Made by a program: the position numbers and the translations under genes. Under the pieces are notes generated by a model, which saw only the letters and a program-made list of their open reading frames with translations, did no database searches and had not been told where the DNA came from. Below are positions 53,626-64,000 of a stretch of DNA of 64,000 nt, piece by piece; position 1 is the stretch's first letter; every line of letters begins with the position of its first letter. The stretch comes from Rhizobium sp. (GTDB lineage: Bacteria > Pseudomonadota > Alphaproteobacteria > Rhizobiales > Rhizobiaceae): assembly GCA_002796995.1 (NCBI GenBank), contig PEKW01000008.1, positions 62,001 to 126,000 on the forward strand. The letters are read 5' to 3'.

Positions 53626-56505
53626 CTACTCCGCCGCTTCCAGCTTGCCGGCGATGCGGCGCGACTGGCGCGACAGGTCCTCATAGTCCTGCTGCCATTC
53701 GGACGGGCCGTTGGACGGCGCGACCTGCACGGCGGTCACCTTGTATTCCGGGCAATTGGTCGCCCAATCGGAGAAGTCCGTGGTGATGACGTTGGCCTGC
53801 GTCTCAGGATGGTGGAATGTGGTGTAGACGACGCCCGGGGAGACGCGCTCGGTGACCTGTGCCCGAAGTGTCGTTTCGCCGGCCCGGCTGGCCAGACGCA
53901 CCCAGTCGCCTTCCTTGATGCCACGCTGCTCGGCATCGTGCGGATGGATCTCGAGAAGATCCTCGGCGTGCCAGGCGACATTGTCAGTGCGGCGCGTCTG
54001 GGCGCCGACATTGTATTGCGACAGGATGCGGCCGGTGGTCAGGAGCAGCGGGAAGCGCGGGCCGGTGCGTTCGTCGGTCGCCACATATTCCGTGCGGATG
54101 AACTTGCCCTTGCCGCGCACGAAACCGTTGACGTGCATGATCGGCGACCCCTCCGGGAACTTCTCGTTGCAGGGCCACTGCACCGAGCCCATCTTTTCCA
54201 GGAGGTCGTAGGACACGCTGGCGAAGCTCGGCGTGGTCGCGGCGATCTCGTCCATGATCTCGGACGGATGGCTGTAGTTCCACGGCAGGCCCATGGCCTG
54301 GGCGAGCTTCTGCGTCACTTCCCAGTCGGCAAAGCCGTTCTTCGGGCTCATCACCTTGCGCACGCGGTTGATGCGGCGCTCGGCATTGGTGAACGTGCCG
54401 TCCTTTTCCAGGAAGGTCGAGCCCGGCAGGAAGACATGCGCATAGTTGGCCGTTTCGTTGAGGAACAGGTCGTGCACGACGACGCATTCCATCGCGGCAA
54501 GGCCGGCCGAGACATGCTTGGTGTCGGGGTCGGACTGCAGGATGTCCTCGCCCTGGATGTAGATGCCCTTGAACGAGCCGTCGACGGCCGCATCGAGCAT
54601 GTTCGGGATGCGCAGGCCTGGCTCGCTGTCGAGCTTGACGCCCCACAGCTTCTCGAACGTGTCGCGCGTGGCGTCGTCGGAGACGTGGCGATAGCCCGGC
54701 AGTTCGTGCGGGAAGGAGCCCATGTCGCACGAGCCCTGCACGTTGTTCTGACCGCGCAGCGGGTTCACGCCGACGCCCGGGCGGCCGATATTGCCGGTGG
54801 CCATGGCAAGGTTGGCGATCGCCATGACGGTCGTCGAGCCCTGGCTGTGCTCGGTGACGCCGAGGCCGTAGTAGATCGCCCCATTGCCGCCGCGGGCATA
54901 GAGCCTGGCCGCACCGCGCACCAGATCGGCCGCAACGCCGGTGAACTTTTCCGTCTCTTCCGGGCTGTGCTGCGGCTCGGCGACGAAGGCGGCCCAGTCC
55001 TCGAATTCCGACCAGTCGCAACGTTCGCGAATGAAGGCCTCGTCGAACAGGCCCTCCGTGACGATCACATGCGCCAGCGCGGTGACGACAGCGACATTGG
55101 TGCCGGGTTTCAGCGGCAGATGGTAGTCCGCCTTGGCGTGGACCGAGGTGACAGTCTCGGTCTCGCGCGGGTCGAGCACGATCAGCTTGGCGCCCTGGCG
55201 GATACGCTTCTTCATACGCGAGGCGAAGACCGGATGCGCCGCCGACGGATTGGCGCCGATCACCATGATGACGTCGGAATGTTCGACCGAATCGAAGTCC
55301 TGCGTGCCGGCCGAGGTGCCGAAGGCCTGGCCGAGTCCGTAGCCGGTCGGCGAATGGCAGACGCGGGCGCAGGTATCGACATTGTTGTTGCCGAAGCCGG
55401 CGCGGATCAGCTTCTGCACCAGGAAGGTCTCTTCATTCGTGCAACGCGATGAGGTGATGCCGCCGATCGAATCCTTGCCGTATTGGTACTGGAGACGGCG
55501 GAACTCGGACGCGACGTGGGCGAATGCTTCCTCCCAGGTGACTTCGCGCCAGGGATCGGTGATCTTCTCGCGCACCATCGGATTGAGAATGCGGTCCTTG
55601 TGGGTGGCATAGCCATAGGCGAACCGGCCCTTGACGCAGGAGTGTCCGCGATTGGCCTTGCCATCCTTGTAGGGCACCATGCGCACCAGTTCCTCGCCGC
55701 GCATCTCCGCCTTGAACGAACAGCCGACGCCGCAATAGGCGCAGGTGGTGACTGCCGAATGCTCCGGCTGGCCGATGGCGATCACCGACTTTTCGGTCAG
55801 CGTCGCGGTCGGGCAGGCCTGCACGCAGGCGCCGCAGGAAACGCATTCGGATTCGAGGAAATGCTCGTGGGCACCGGGCGACACCCGGCTGTCGAAACCG
55901 CGGCCTTCGATGGTCAGCGCGAACGTGCCCTGCACTTCCTCGCAGGCGCGGACGCAACGCGAGCAGACGATGCATTTCGACGGATCATAGGTGAAATAGG
56001 GGTTGGACTCGTCCTTGGGCATCCACTTGGCATTGATGTCGCCATCGTTGCGCGCCTTGACGTGGTTGTCGCCCTCATAGCCATAACGCACGTCGCGCAG
56101 GCCGACGGCGCCCGCCATGTCCTGCAGTTCGCAATCGCCATTGGCAGCACAGGTCAGACAGTCGAGCGGGTGGTCGGAGATATAGAGCTCCATCACGCCC
56201 TTGCGGATCTGCTTCAGCCGTTCCGTCTGGGTGTGGACAACCATGCCCGGCGCGCAAGGCGTCGTGCAGGAGGCCGGCGTGCCGTTGCGGCCCTCGACCT
56301 CGACGAGACAGAGGCGGCAGGAGCCGAAGGCATCCACCATGTCGGTGGCACAGAGCTTCGGCACCTGGATGCCGGCCTCCATCGAGGCGCGCATCACGGA
56401 GGTGCCGGCCGGAACGGTAATCTGGCGGCCGTCGATGGTGAGCGTCACCGTCTCGGTGGATCGGGACGCGGGCGTACCGTAGTCGATTTCAGAAACGAGG
56501 GGCAT
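53626..56505 (-). CDS. fdsA: NAD-dependent formate dehydrogenase catalytic subunit alpha
   Basis: 959 aa. Oxidises formate to CO2 at a bis-MGD molybdenum centre. N-terminal [2Fe-2S] ferredoxin domain (C52, C63, C66, C80), His-Cys cluster (HPLDCLTCAANGDC), two [4Fe-4S] clusters (C178-C188 and C221-C231), the Mo-proximal cluster (C255, C258, C262, C290) and then the molybdopterin domains. The Mo ligand is a cysteine, C383, followed by catalytic H384 (CARVCHSP); there is no selenocysteine. Length matches Rhodobacter/Cupriavidus FdsA. ATG 56503-56505. Confidence 0.96.
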   Translation of the reverse strand: MPLVSEIDYGTPASRSTETVTLTIDGRQITVPAGTSVMRASMEAGIQVPKLCATDMVDAFGSCRLCLVEVEGRNGTPASCTTPCAPGMVVHTQTERLKQIRKGVMELYISDHPLDCLTCAANGDCELQDMAGAVGLRDVRYGYEGDNHVKARNDGDINAKWMPKDESNPYFTYDPSKCIVCSRCVRACEEVQGTFALTIEGRGFDSRVSPGAHEHFLESECVSCGACVQACPTATLTEKSVIAIGQPEHSAVTTCAYCGVGCSFKAEMRGEELVRMVPYKDGKANRGHSCVKGRFAYGYATHKDRILNPMVREKITDPWREVTWEEAFAHVASEFRRLQYQYGKDSIGGITSSRCTNEETFLVQKLIRAGFGNNNVDTCARVCHSPTGYGLGQAFGTSAGTQDFDSVEHSDVIMVIGANPSAAHPVFASRMKKRIRQGAKLIVLDPRETETVTSVHAKADYHLPLKPGTNVAVVTALAHVIVTEGLFDEAFIRERCDWSEFEDWAAFVAEPQHSPEETEKFTGVAADLVRGAARLYARGGNGAIYYGLGVTEHSQGSTTVMAIANLAMATGNIGRPGVGVNPLRGQNNVQGSCDMGSFPHELPGYRHVSDDATRDTFEKLWGVKLDSEPGLRIPNMLDAAVDGSFKGIYIQGEDILQSDPDTKHVSAGLAAMECVVVHDLFLNETANYAHVFLPGSTFLEKDGTFTNAERRINRVRKVMSPKNGFADWEVTQKLAQAMGLPWNYSHPSEIMDEIAATTPSFASVSYDLLEKMGSVQWPCNEKFPEGSPIMHVNGFVRGKGKFIRTEYVATDERTGPRFPLLLTTGRILSQYNVGAQTRRTDNVAWHAEDLLEIHPHDAEQRGIKEGDWVRLASRAGETTLRAQVTERVSPGVVYTTFHHPETQANVITTDFSDWATNCPEYKVTAVQVAPSNGPSEWQQDYEDLSRQSRRIAGKLEAAE

Positions 56506-56569
56506 GATGTGCCTCCTGGGCTGATGACAAAGAATGAATGACGTGGGCGGCAAGACGGCGGCGGCTCCT

Positions 56570-56684
56570 CTTCTCCCCATCGGGGAGAAGGTGGCGCGTA
56601 GCGCCGGATGAGGGGGTTGGCGTCAGCGCGGCCGGCCCCCTCATCGCCTCACTGCGTTCGGCACTTCTCCCCGATGGGGAGAAG
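56570..56684. repeat. RIME-like intergenic palindrome (fdsB-fdsA gap)
   Basis: A 21-base near-palindrome at 56570-56590 has its exact reverse complement at 56664-56684; inside, GATGAGGGGG (56607-56616) pairs with CCCCCTCATC (56636-56645). The 115-bp unit shares the CTTCTCCCC and CCCCTCAT words with the element at 53485-53595 but in a different arrangement. It occupies half of a 222-base gap inside the fds operon. Confidence 0.75.
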
Positions 56685-56727
56685 TGGAAGCCGGACGTCG
56701 GCGCCGGCGAAAACTTTAGAGACCCGC

Positions 56728-58284
56728 TCATTCCGCCGCCTCCACCATGGGTGCCGGGGCGAAATCCTCGGGGAAGTGATGGAGCGCGCTTATCACCGGA
56801 TAGGGGGTGAAGCCGCCGAGCGCACAGAGCGAGCCGAACTTCATCGTGTTACAGAGGTCGGTGAGCAGCGCCCGGTTCTTTTCCGGCTCGATGCCGCGGG
56901 CGATCCGGTCGACCGTCTCCACGCCGCGCGTCGAGCCGATGCGACAGGGGGTGCACTTGCCGCAGCTTTCGATGGCGCAGAATTCCATGGCGAAGCGCGC
57001 CTGCTTCAGCATGTCGGCCGTGTCGTCGAACACGACGATACCGGCATGGCCGATCAGCCCGTCCTTGGCGGCAAAGGCCTCGTAGTCGAACACGGTGTCG
57101 AACAGGGAGGGCGGGAAGTAGGCGCCGAGCGGGCCGCCGACCTGCACGGCCTTGACGGGCCGGCCGCTCGCCGTGCCGCCGCCGATGTCGTAGATGATCT
57201 CGCCGAGCGTCAGGCCGAAGGCGGTCTCATAGAGGCCGCCATGCTTGATATTGCCGGCAAGCTGGATCGGGATCGTGCCGTGCGAACGGCCGACACCGTA
57301 GTCGCGGTAGAAGGCGGCGCCGCGGTCGAGGATAACCGGCACGGAGGCGAGCGAGATCACGTTGTTGACAACGGTCGGCCGGCCGAACAGGCCCTGGAGC
57401 GCCGGAAGCGGCGGCTTGGCCCGAACGATGCCGCGCTTGCCTTCGAGCGAGTTCAGCAGCGACGTCTCCTCGCCGCAGACGTAGGCGCCGGCGCCCATGC
57501 GCACCTCGATGTCGAAGGCATGCGCCGAACCCATGACCGACGGGCCGAGGATGCCGGCGCCGCGGGCGATGTCGATCGCCGCGCGCATGGTCTTGATGGC
57601 ATGCGGATATTCCGAACGGGTGTAGACATAGCCCTTGGTGGCGCCGGTGGCGATGCCCGCGATGATCATGCCCTCGATCAGAACGAAGGGATCGCCCTCC
57701 ATGATCATCCGGTCGGAGAAGGTGCCGCTGTCGCCCTCGTCGGCATTGCAGACGATATATTTGCGATCGCCCGGAGCATCGGCGACCGTCTTCCACTTGA
57801 TGCCGGTCGGAAAGCCCGCACCGCCGCGTCCGCGCAGGCCGCTGTCGGTCACCGTCTTGACGATGTCGGCTGGGCCCATGGCCACCGCCTTTTCCAGACC
57901 CTTGAACCCTTCATAGTGGCGATAGTCGGCCAGCGAGAGCGGATCGGTCACGCCGCAACGGGAGAAGGTCAGCCGCGTCTGGCGGGCGAGATAGGGAATT
58001 TCCTTCGTCAGGCCCTGACAGAGCGGATGCTCGCCACCACCGATGAAATCGGCTTCGAACAGGCCAGGCACGTCGGCGACGGTCACGGGTCCATAGGCGA
58101 TGCGGCCGTGTCCGGTGCGAACCTCGATAAGCGGTTCAAGCCACAACAGACCGCGCGAACCATTGCGCACGATCGTCACATCGAGGCCGCGAAGCCCGGC
58201 TTCGCGCTCGATCGCCGCCGCCACCTTGTCGGCGCCGACGGCAATCGCCGCGGCATCCTGGGGAACATAGATCGTCAAGCTCAT
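56728..58284 (-). CDS. fdsB: NAD-dependent formate dehydrogenase beta subunit
   Basis: 518 aa. NADH-reducing FMN/Fe-S subunit homologous to NuoF. N-terminal thioredoxin-like part (1-110), FMN/NAD site GLRGRGGAGFPTGIKW (about 149-164), YVCGEETSLLNSLEGKRG, and the [4Fe-4S] ligands in ESCGKCTPCRIGSTRG with a later cysteine. The ATG overlaps the fdsG stop (ATGA), so FdsG and FdsB are co-translated. Confidence 0.96.
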   Translation of the reverse strand: MSLTIYVPQDAAAIAVGADKVAAAIEREAGLRGLDVTIVRNGSRGLLWLEPLIEVRTGHGRIAYGPVTVADVPGLFEADFIGGGEHPLCQGLTKEIPYLARQTRLTFSRCGVTDPLSLADYRHYEGFKGLEKAVAMGPADIVKTVTDSGLRGRGGAGFPTGIKWKTVADAPGDRKYIVCNADEGDSGTFSDRMIMEGDPFVLIEGMIIAGIATGATKGYVYTRSEYPHAIKTMRAAIDIARGAGILGPSVMGSAHAFDIEVRMGAGAYVCGEETSLLNSLEGKRGIVRAKPPLPALQGLFGRPTVVNNVISLASVPVILDRGAAFYRDYGVGRSHGTIPIQLAGNIKHGGLYETAFGLTLGEIIYDIGGGTASGRPVKAVQVGGPLGAYFPPSLFDTVFDYEAFAAKDGLIGHAGIVVFDDTADMLKQARFAMEFCAIESCGKCTPCRIGSTRGVETVDRIARGIEPEKNRALLTDLCNTMKFGSLCALGGFTPYPVISALHHFPEDFAPAPMVEAAE

Positions 58285-58760
58285 CGGCGCGCCTCCGCGA
58301 CCAGTTCCTCGAGCCCCTGTTCGTCGAGCCGGCCGTGCAGTTCGCCGTCGAGCATGGCGGCGGGCGCGCAGGCGCAGAGCCCGAGACAGTAGACCGGCTC
58401 CAGCGTCACCGCGCCGTCCGGCGTCGTTCCGTGAAAATCAATGCCGAGCAATTCGCGCACCCGGTCGGCCAGGGCCTCGCCACCGCGCGACTGGCAGGCC
58501 TCGGCGCGACAGAGTTTCAGCACATGGCGGCCGGAGGGATGGGCGCGAAAGTCATGATAGAAGCTGACGACGCCATGCACCTCGGCCCGCGACAGGTTGA
58601 GGGCTTCGGCCAGCACCGGCTTCACCTCGTCCGGCACGTAGCCGAAGCTCTCCTGCACGGAATGCAGGATCGGCAACAGGGGACCTTCGAGGCCCTTGAA
58701 TTCGGCGACGATCGCTTGCGTGCGAGAAACCAAATCATCCGCAGATGATCGAATATTCAT
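58281..58760 (-). CDS. fdsG: NAD-dependent formate dehydrogenase gamma subunit
   Basis: 159 aa, NuoE-like thioredoxin fold binding one [2Fe-2S] cluster through C84, C89, C125 and C129 (LCRAEACQ and VYCLGLCACAP). First gene of fdsG-fdsB-fdsA-fdhD-fdsD. ATG 58758-58760; the longer frame upstream is the promoter region. The order G-B-A-C-D is that of known soluble Mo formate dehydrogenases. Confidence 0.95.
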   Translation of the reverse strand: MNIRSSADDLVSRTQAIVAEFKGLEGPLLPILHSVQESFGYVPDEVKPVLAEALNLSRAEVHGVVSFYHDFRAHPSGRHVLKLCRAEACQSRGGEALADRVRELLGIDFHGTTPDGAVTLEPVYCLGLCACAPAAMLDGELHGRLDEQGLEELVAEARR

Positions 58761-58939
58761 GATCAGCCCTCCCAAACCGACACGAACTTGCCAAGAGGCT
58801 GACACGTGGAAAGCGAATGTCCAGTCGGTTCTTAAATCTGAATGCGCCGACGCAGTCCGCTTTCCCGTCGAACTCCCTGACGATGCGACAGAATGACCCT
58901 GCGCGCCGGGGCAGGTCAATAAAGCAGTCCCGTTCAACG

Positions 58940-58954
58940 ATAGAAGAAATCTAT
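58940..58954. promoter_or_regulatory. LysR-type box upstream of fdsG
   Basis: ATAGA-AGAAA-TCTAT, a perfect interrupted palindrome containing T-N11-A. It overlaps the stop codon of the LysR gene and lies 180 bases upstream of the fdsG start. Probable binding site of the adjacent regulator. Confidence 0.5.
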
Positions 58955-59847
58955 TGAAACGCCTGGAGTTCGGCGAGCCGGCGGGCCTCATGCAGCAGGG
59001 CGGAGACGAGCGGCGTAAACGGCTCGCGATATTGCGCGACCAGGCCCACCGAATGTGCGGCCTCCGGCTCGGTGATCGGGATCATCCGGATCTCGGCGGA
59101 GAAACCGAAGGATTCGGCCACGTTACGGGGCATGATCGAGGCCCAGCGGCCGGTGCGGATGTGGGAAAACAGCACGATCATCGAATTGGATTCGAGCGTC
59201 GGCTTCACCGAAACTCCGGCTTCGGCCATGTGCTGGTTGATGATGCGGCGGTTCTGCATGTCCGCGGTCAATAGACAAAGCCGAAGATCGGCCACCTCCC
59301 GCCACGTCACATGGTCGCGATCGCTGAGCGGCGTGCCGGCAGCCGCAATCAGGTGATAGCGCTCCGCATAGAGCGGCACCGAGGTGACCCGGCCGAGCGG
59401 CTCGTTGTCGAGATAGGTGATCCCGGCGTCGATTTCGAGATTTTCCAGCAGGCTCAGCACCTGCAGCGAGGTGCGCGAACTCACCGAGAAGGTGACGTCG
59501 GGATGCTTCTCTTGGAAAGGCCCGGTGATTCGCGGCACCATCGAAAGGGCCGTCGGGATCACTGCGATGCGGATGTGGCCAGCAAGGCCGCGACGTGCCG
59601 CCCGCATCTCCTCGCGCATGGTGCGGGTGTCGCCGACGATGCGGCGGGCCCATTCCAGCACGCGCTGGCCCTCCGGAGTCAGTCCCTGATAGCGGGAGCC
59701 GCGGTTGACCAGCATCACGCCCAGATGATCCTCGAGCTGCCGGATCGCAGCCGAAAGCGTCGGCTGCGTGATGCCGCACTCCTCCGCCGCCCGGCCGAAA
59801 TGCTGGGCGCGGGCAAGGGCAATGAAGAATTCGAGCTTGTCGATCAT
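58951..59847 (-). CDS. LysR-family transcriptional regulator of the fds operon
   Basis: 298 aa. N-terminal winged helix-turn-helix (LEFFIALARAQHFGRAAEECGITQPTLSAAIRQLEDHLGVMLVNR) and a C-terminal LysR substrate-binding domain (HIRIAVIPTALSMVPRI onwards). ATG 59845-59847 with GGAG upstream; a GTG two codons earlier is possible. In the same direction and directly before fdsG, as fdsR in other fds clusters, hence likely formate-responsive control. Confidence 0.88.
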   Translation of the reverse strand: MIDKLEFFIALARAQHFGRAAEECGITQPTLSAAIRQLEDHLGVMLVNRGSRYQGLTPEGQRVLEWARRIVGDTRTMREEMRAARRGLAGHIRIAVIPTALSMVPRITGPFQEKHPDVTFSVSSRTSLQVLSLLENLEIDAGITYLDNEPLGRVTSVPLYAERYHLIAAAGTPLSDRDHVTWREVADLRLCLLTADMQNRRIINQHMAEAGVSVKPTLESNSMIVLFSHIRTGRWASIMPRNVAESFGFSAEIRMIPITEPEAAHSVGLVAQYREPFTPLVSALLHEARRLAELQAFQ

Positions 59848-59959
59848 GGTCACTCCTCGGCCGCGAGATTAAGCGCGAAGCGATCGAAGCGCAAACCGGC
59901 CGGGCCGGCAGGGTCAGGACGTGCCCGGTCAACGAAGACCGGCAGAGTGGTGGATGGGC

Positions 59960-60322
59960 TCAGTCCGTCGCCGAGGCGCCGTCCGCTGCCTTCGGGCCGC
60001 AATACATGTCGTAGAGAACGGACACGAGCGCGGTGAGCGAGGGGTCGGTGATCGTGTAGTAGATCAGCCGGCCGTCCCGGCGGGTGGTGACGATCCGCTC
60101 GAGGCGGAGCCGCGCCAACTGCTGCGACACCACGGCCTGCTGCAGGCCGAGGATGGACTCGATTTCGCCGACGGTCTTTTCGCCCTGGCTGAGAATGCAC
60201 AGGATGAGCAACCGGGTCTCATGCGACAGGGCTTTCAGAAGCGTGCTGGCGGCGCGGGCTTTCGACATGAAGCCCTCCAGCTGTTCCTTTTCCATCCCGG
60301 CCCTGATGTGCGGCAAATTCAT
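59960..60322 (-). CDS. ArsR-family repressor, SqrR/BigR-like
   Basis: 120 aa. Winged-helix ArsR fold: KALSHETRLLILCILSQGEKTVGEIESILGLQQAVVSQQLARLR and the wing TTRRDGRLIYYTI. Two cysteines, C42 in the helix before the HTH and C108 near the C-terminus (YDMYCGP), are placed as in the persulfide sensors SqrR and BigR; the arsenic-type CVC box is absent. ATG 60320-60322 chosen (TTG 60334 is an alternative). Adjacent sulfide-oxidation genes, the usual targets, are not in the window. Confidence 0.85.
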   Translation of the reverse strand: MNLPHIRAGMEKEQLEGFMSKARAASTLLKALSHETRLLILCILSQGEKTVGEIESILGLQQAVVSQQLARLRLERIVTTRRDGRLIYYTITDPSLTALVSVLYDMYCGPKAADGASATD

Positions 60323-60360
60323 GAATCCATCCAACGATCACGGTACACATTCGAAGAGCG

Positions 60361-60371
60361 TTATACGATAA
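60361..60371. promoter_or_regulatory. Possible operator of the ArsR-type gene
   Basis: TTAT-ACG-ATAA, a perfect 11-base palindrome, 39 bases before the ArsR start codon in an AT-rich promoter-like stretch. A natural place for autorepression. Confidence 0.35.
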
Positions 60372-60478
60372 TGCAAATGCCGCGAAAATCACTTATCCCG
60401 GCAAATACCGGCGTCAAAGCGATTTCTCCGCGTCTCGGCGCAAGGCCCGTGTCCCTGCTCCGCCCCGCCTGCCCGTTT

Positions 60479-62028
<1,550 letters not shown>

Positions 62029-62092
62029 GGTTGTTCACTTCTTCTATTGAGGCGGGAACGGCGCGCGCATCAAGCGCGCGCCAAGTCCGTCA

Positions 62093-63577
<1,485 letters not shown>

Positions 63578-63583
63578 TTAACC

Positions 63584-64000
63584 TCAGAGCGCTTCCGCGC
63601 CCGAAATGATTTCAATGAGTTCCTTGGTGATCTGGGCCTGGCGCTGACGGTTGTACGAGAGCGTAAGCTTGTTGATCATCTCACCAGCATTGCGCGTCGC
63701 ATTGTCCATCGCGCTCATCTTGGCGCCCATTTCACCGGCGACGTTTTCGAGCAGTGCCCGGAAGATCTGCACCGAGATGTTGCGCGGAATGAGATCGCTG
63801 AGGATCGCACCGGCATCGGGCTCATATTCGTAGACGGCAGACGCACCGCTTGCGACGGCCACTTCGGGAGCCGCAGCCGGGATCAGCTGCTGTGCGGTCG
63901 GCACCTGGCTGATGACGGACTTGAATTCCGAATAGAACAGGGTCGCGACGTCGAACTCGCCCTTGTCGAACATCGAGATGACCTTGCGGCCAATCGTGTC
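63584..64000 (-). CDS. atpG: ATP synthase F1 subunit gamma (N-terminus outside window)
   Basis: C-terminal 138 residues of the rotor shaft subunit. The end is unmistakable: [47 protein letters not shown]. The frame stays open to the right edge (codons DTIGRKVIS before the first internal ATG), so the gene is cut by the window, not broken. Confidence 0.96.
   Translation of the reverse strand, partial: DTIGRKVISMFDKGEFDVATLFYSEFKSVISQVPTAQQLIPAAAPEVAVASGASAVYEYEPDAGAILSDLIPRNISVQIFRALLENVAGEMGAKMSAMDNATRNAGEMINKLTLSYNRQRQAQITKELIEIISGAEAL

Noticed and set aside
53626-56505. Selenocysteine in the formate dehydrogenase
   Set aside because: The active-site codon encodes cysteine (C383); no in-frame TGA.

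Overview
The window reads as chromosome of an alphaproteobacterium of the family Rhizobiaceae. This rests on gene content and order: aroK-aroB-CBS protein opposite xerD-accA, cobS-cobT beside a J-domain gene and bolA, ALA synthase hemA (the C4 route), the end of the atp operon, high GC, GTG/TTG starts, and intergenic palindromes of the kind known from rhizobia. The genus cannot be told from sequence alone. No rRNA, CRISPR array, phage, transposase or plasmid gene was seen; one tRNA (Arg, anticodon CCT) is present.

Layout. 1-8.4 kb: 3' part of a hisC-type aminotransferase, a methyltransferase, glyoxalase II (gloB) coupled to a small cupin, a membrane pair (lysoplasmalogenase-like and DMT transporter), a secreted DUF3108 protein, rpmB with a near-consensus promoter, a VUT/YhhQ-type transporter behind a possible preQ1-type riboswitch, and a secreted phytase-like esterase. 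8.4-22.8 kb: housekeeping genes (cobST, J-domain protein, bolA, a CorC-like CBS protein without its membrane domain, aroBK, xerD, accA, an L,D-transpeptidase lipoprotein coupled to tusA, a CobW GTPase with a D,D-carboxypeptidase, an M20 amidohydrolase, tRNA-Arg). 22.9-28.1 kb: a stress block with two very small proteins, an EcfG-type sigma factor carrying its own EcfG promoter, topoisomerase IB, a DUF892 ferritin-like protein and a P1B metal ATPase. 28.2-30.7 kb: dxr and hemA, the latter behind an FNR/FixK box.

30.9-34.7 kb is a three-gene molybdenum hydroxylase operon (coxS-coxL-coxM) of the form II CO-dehydrogenase-like type. 35-41.5 kb holds a small glycine-zipper lipoprotein and tamA-tamB. 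41.6-44.3 kb is arginine catabolism (Lrp regulator opposite rocF-rocD). 44.6-46.8 kb is a soluble PAS-PAS chemoreceptor with its own CheW.

47-59.8 kb is one block on the minus strand for C1/C2 acids: a LysR regulator, the soluble NAD-dependent Mo formate dehydrogenase (fdsG-fdsB-fdsA-fdhD-fdsD), a sigma54-type response regulator with its sensor kinase, and an oxalate/formate-family transporter. The gap before the transporter holds a full sigma54 promoter layout: two identical-type dyads 22 bp apart, an IHF-like site and a textbook -24/-12 element. This makes a testable self-contained circuit. 60-64 kb: a SqrR/BigR-like ArsR repressor, an L-lactate dehydrogenase-type enzyme, and atpG (partial)-atpD-atpC.
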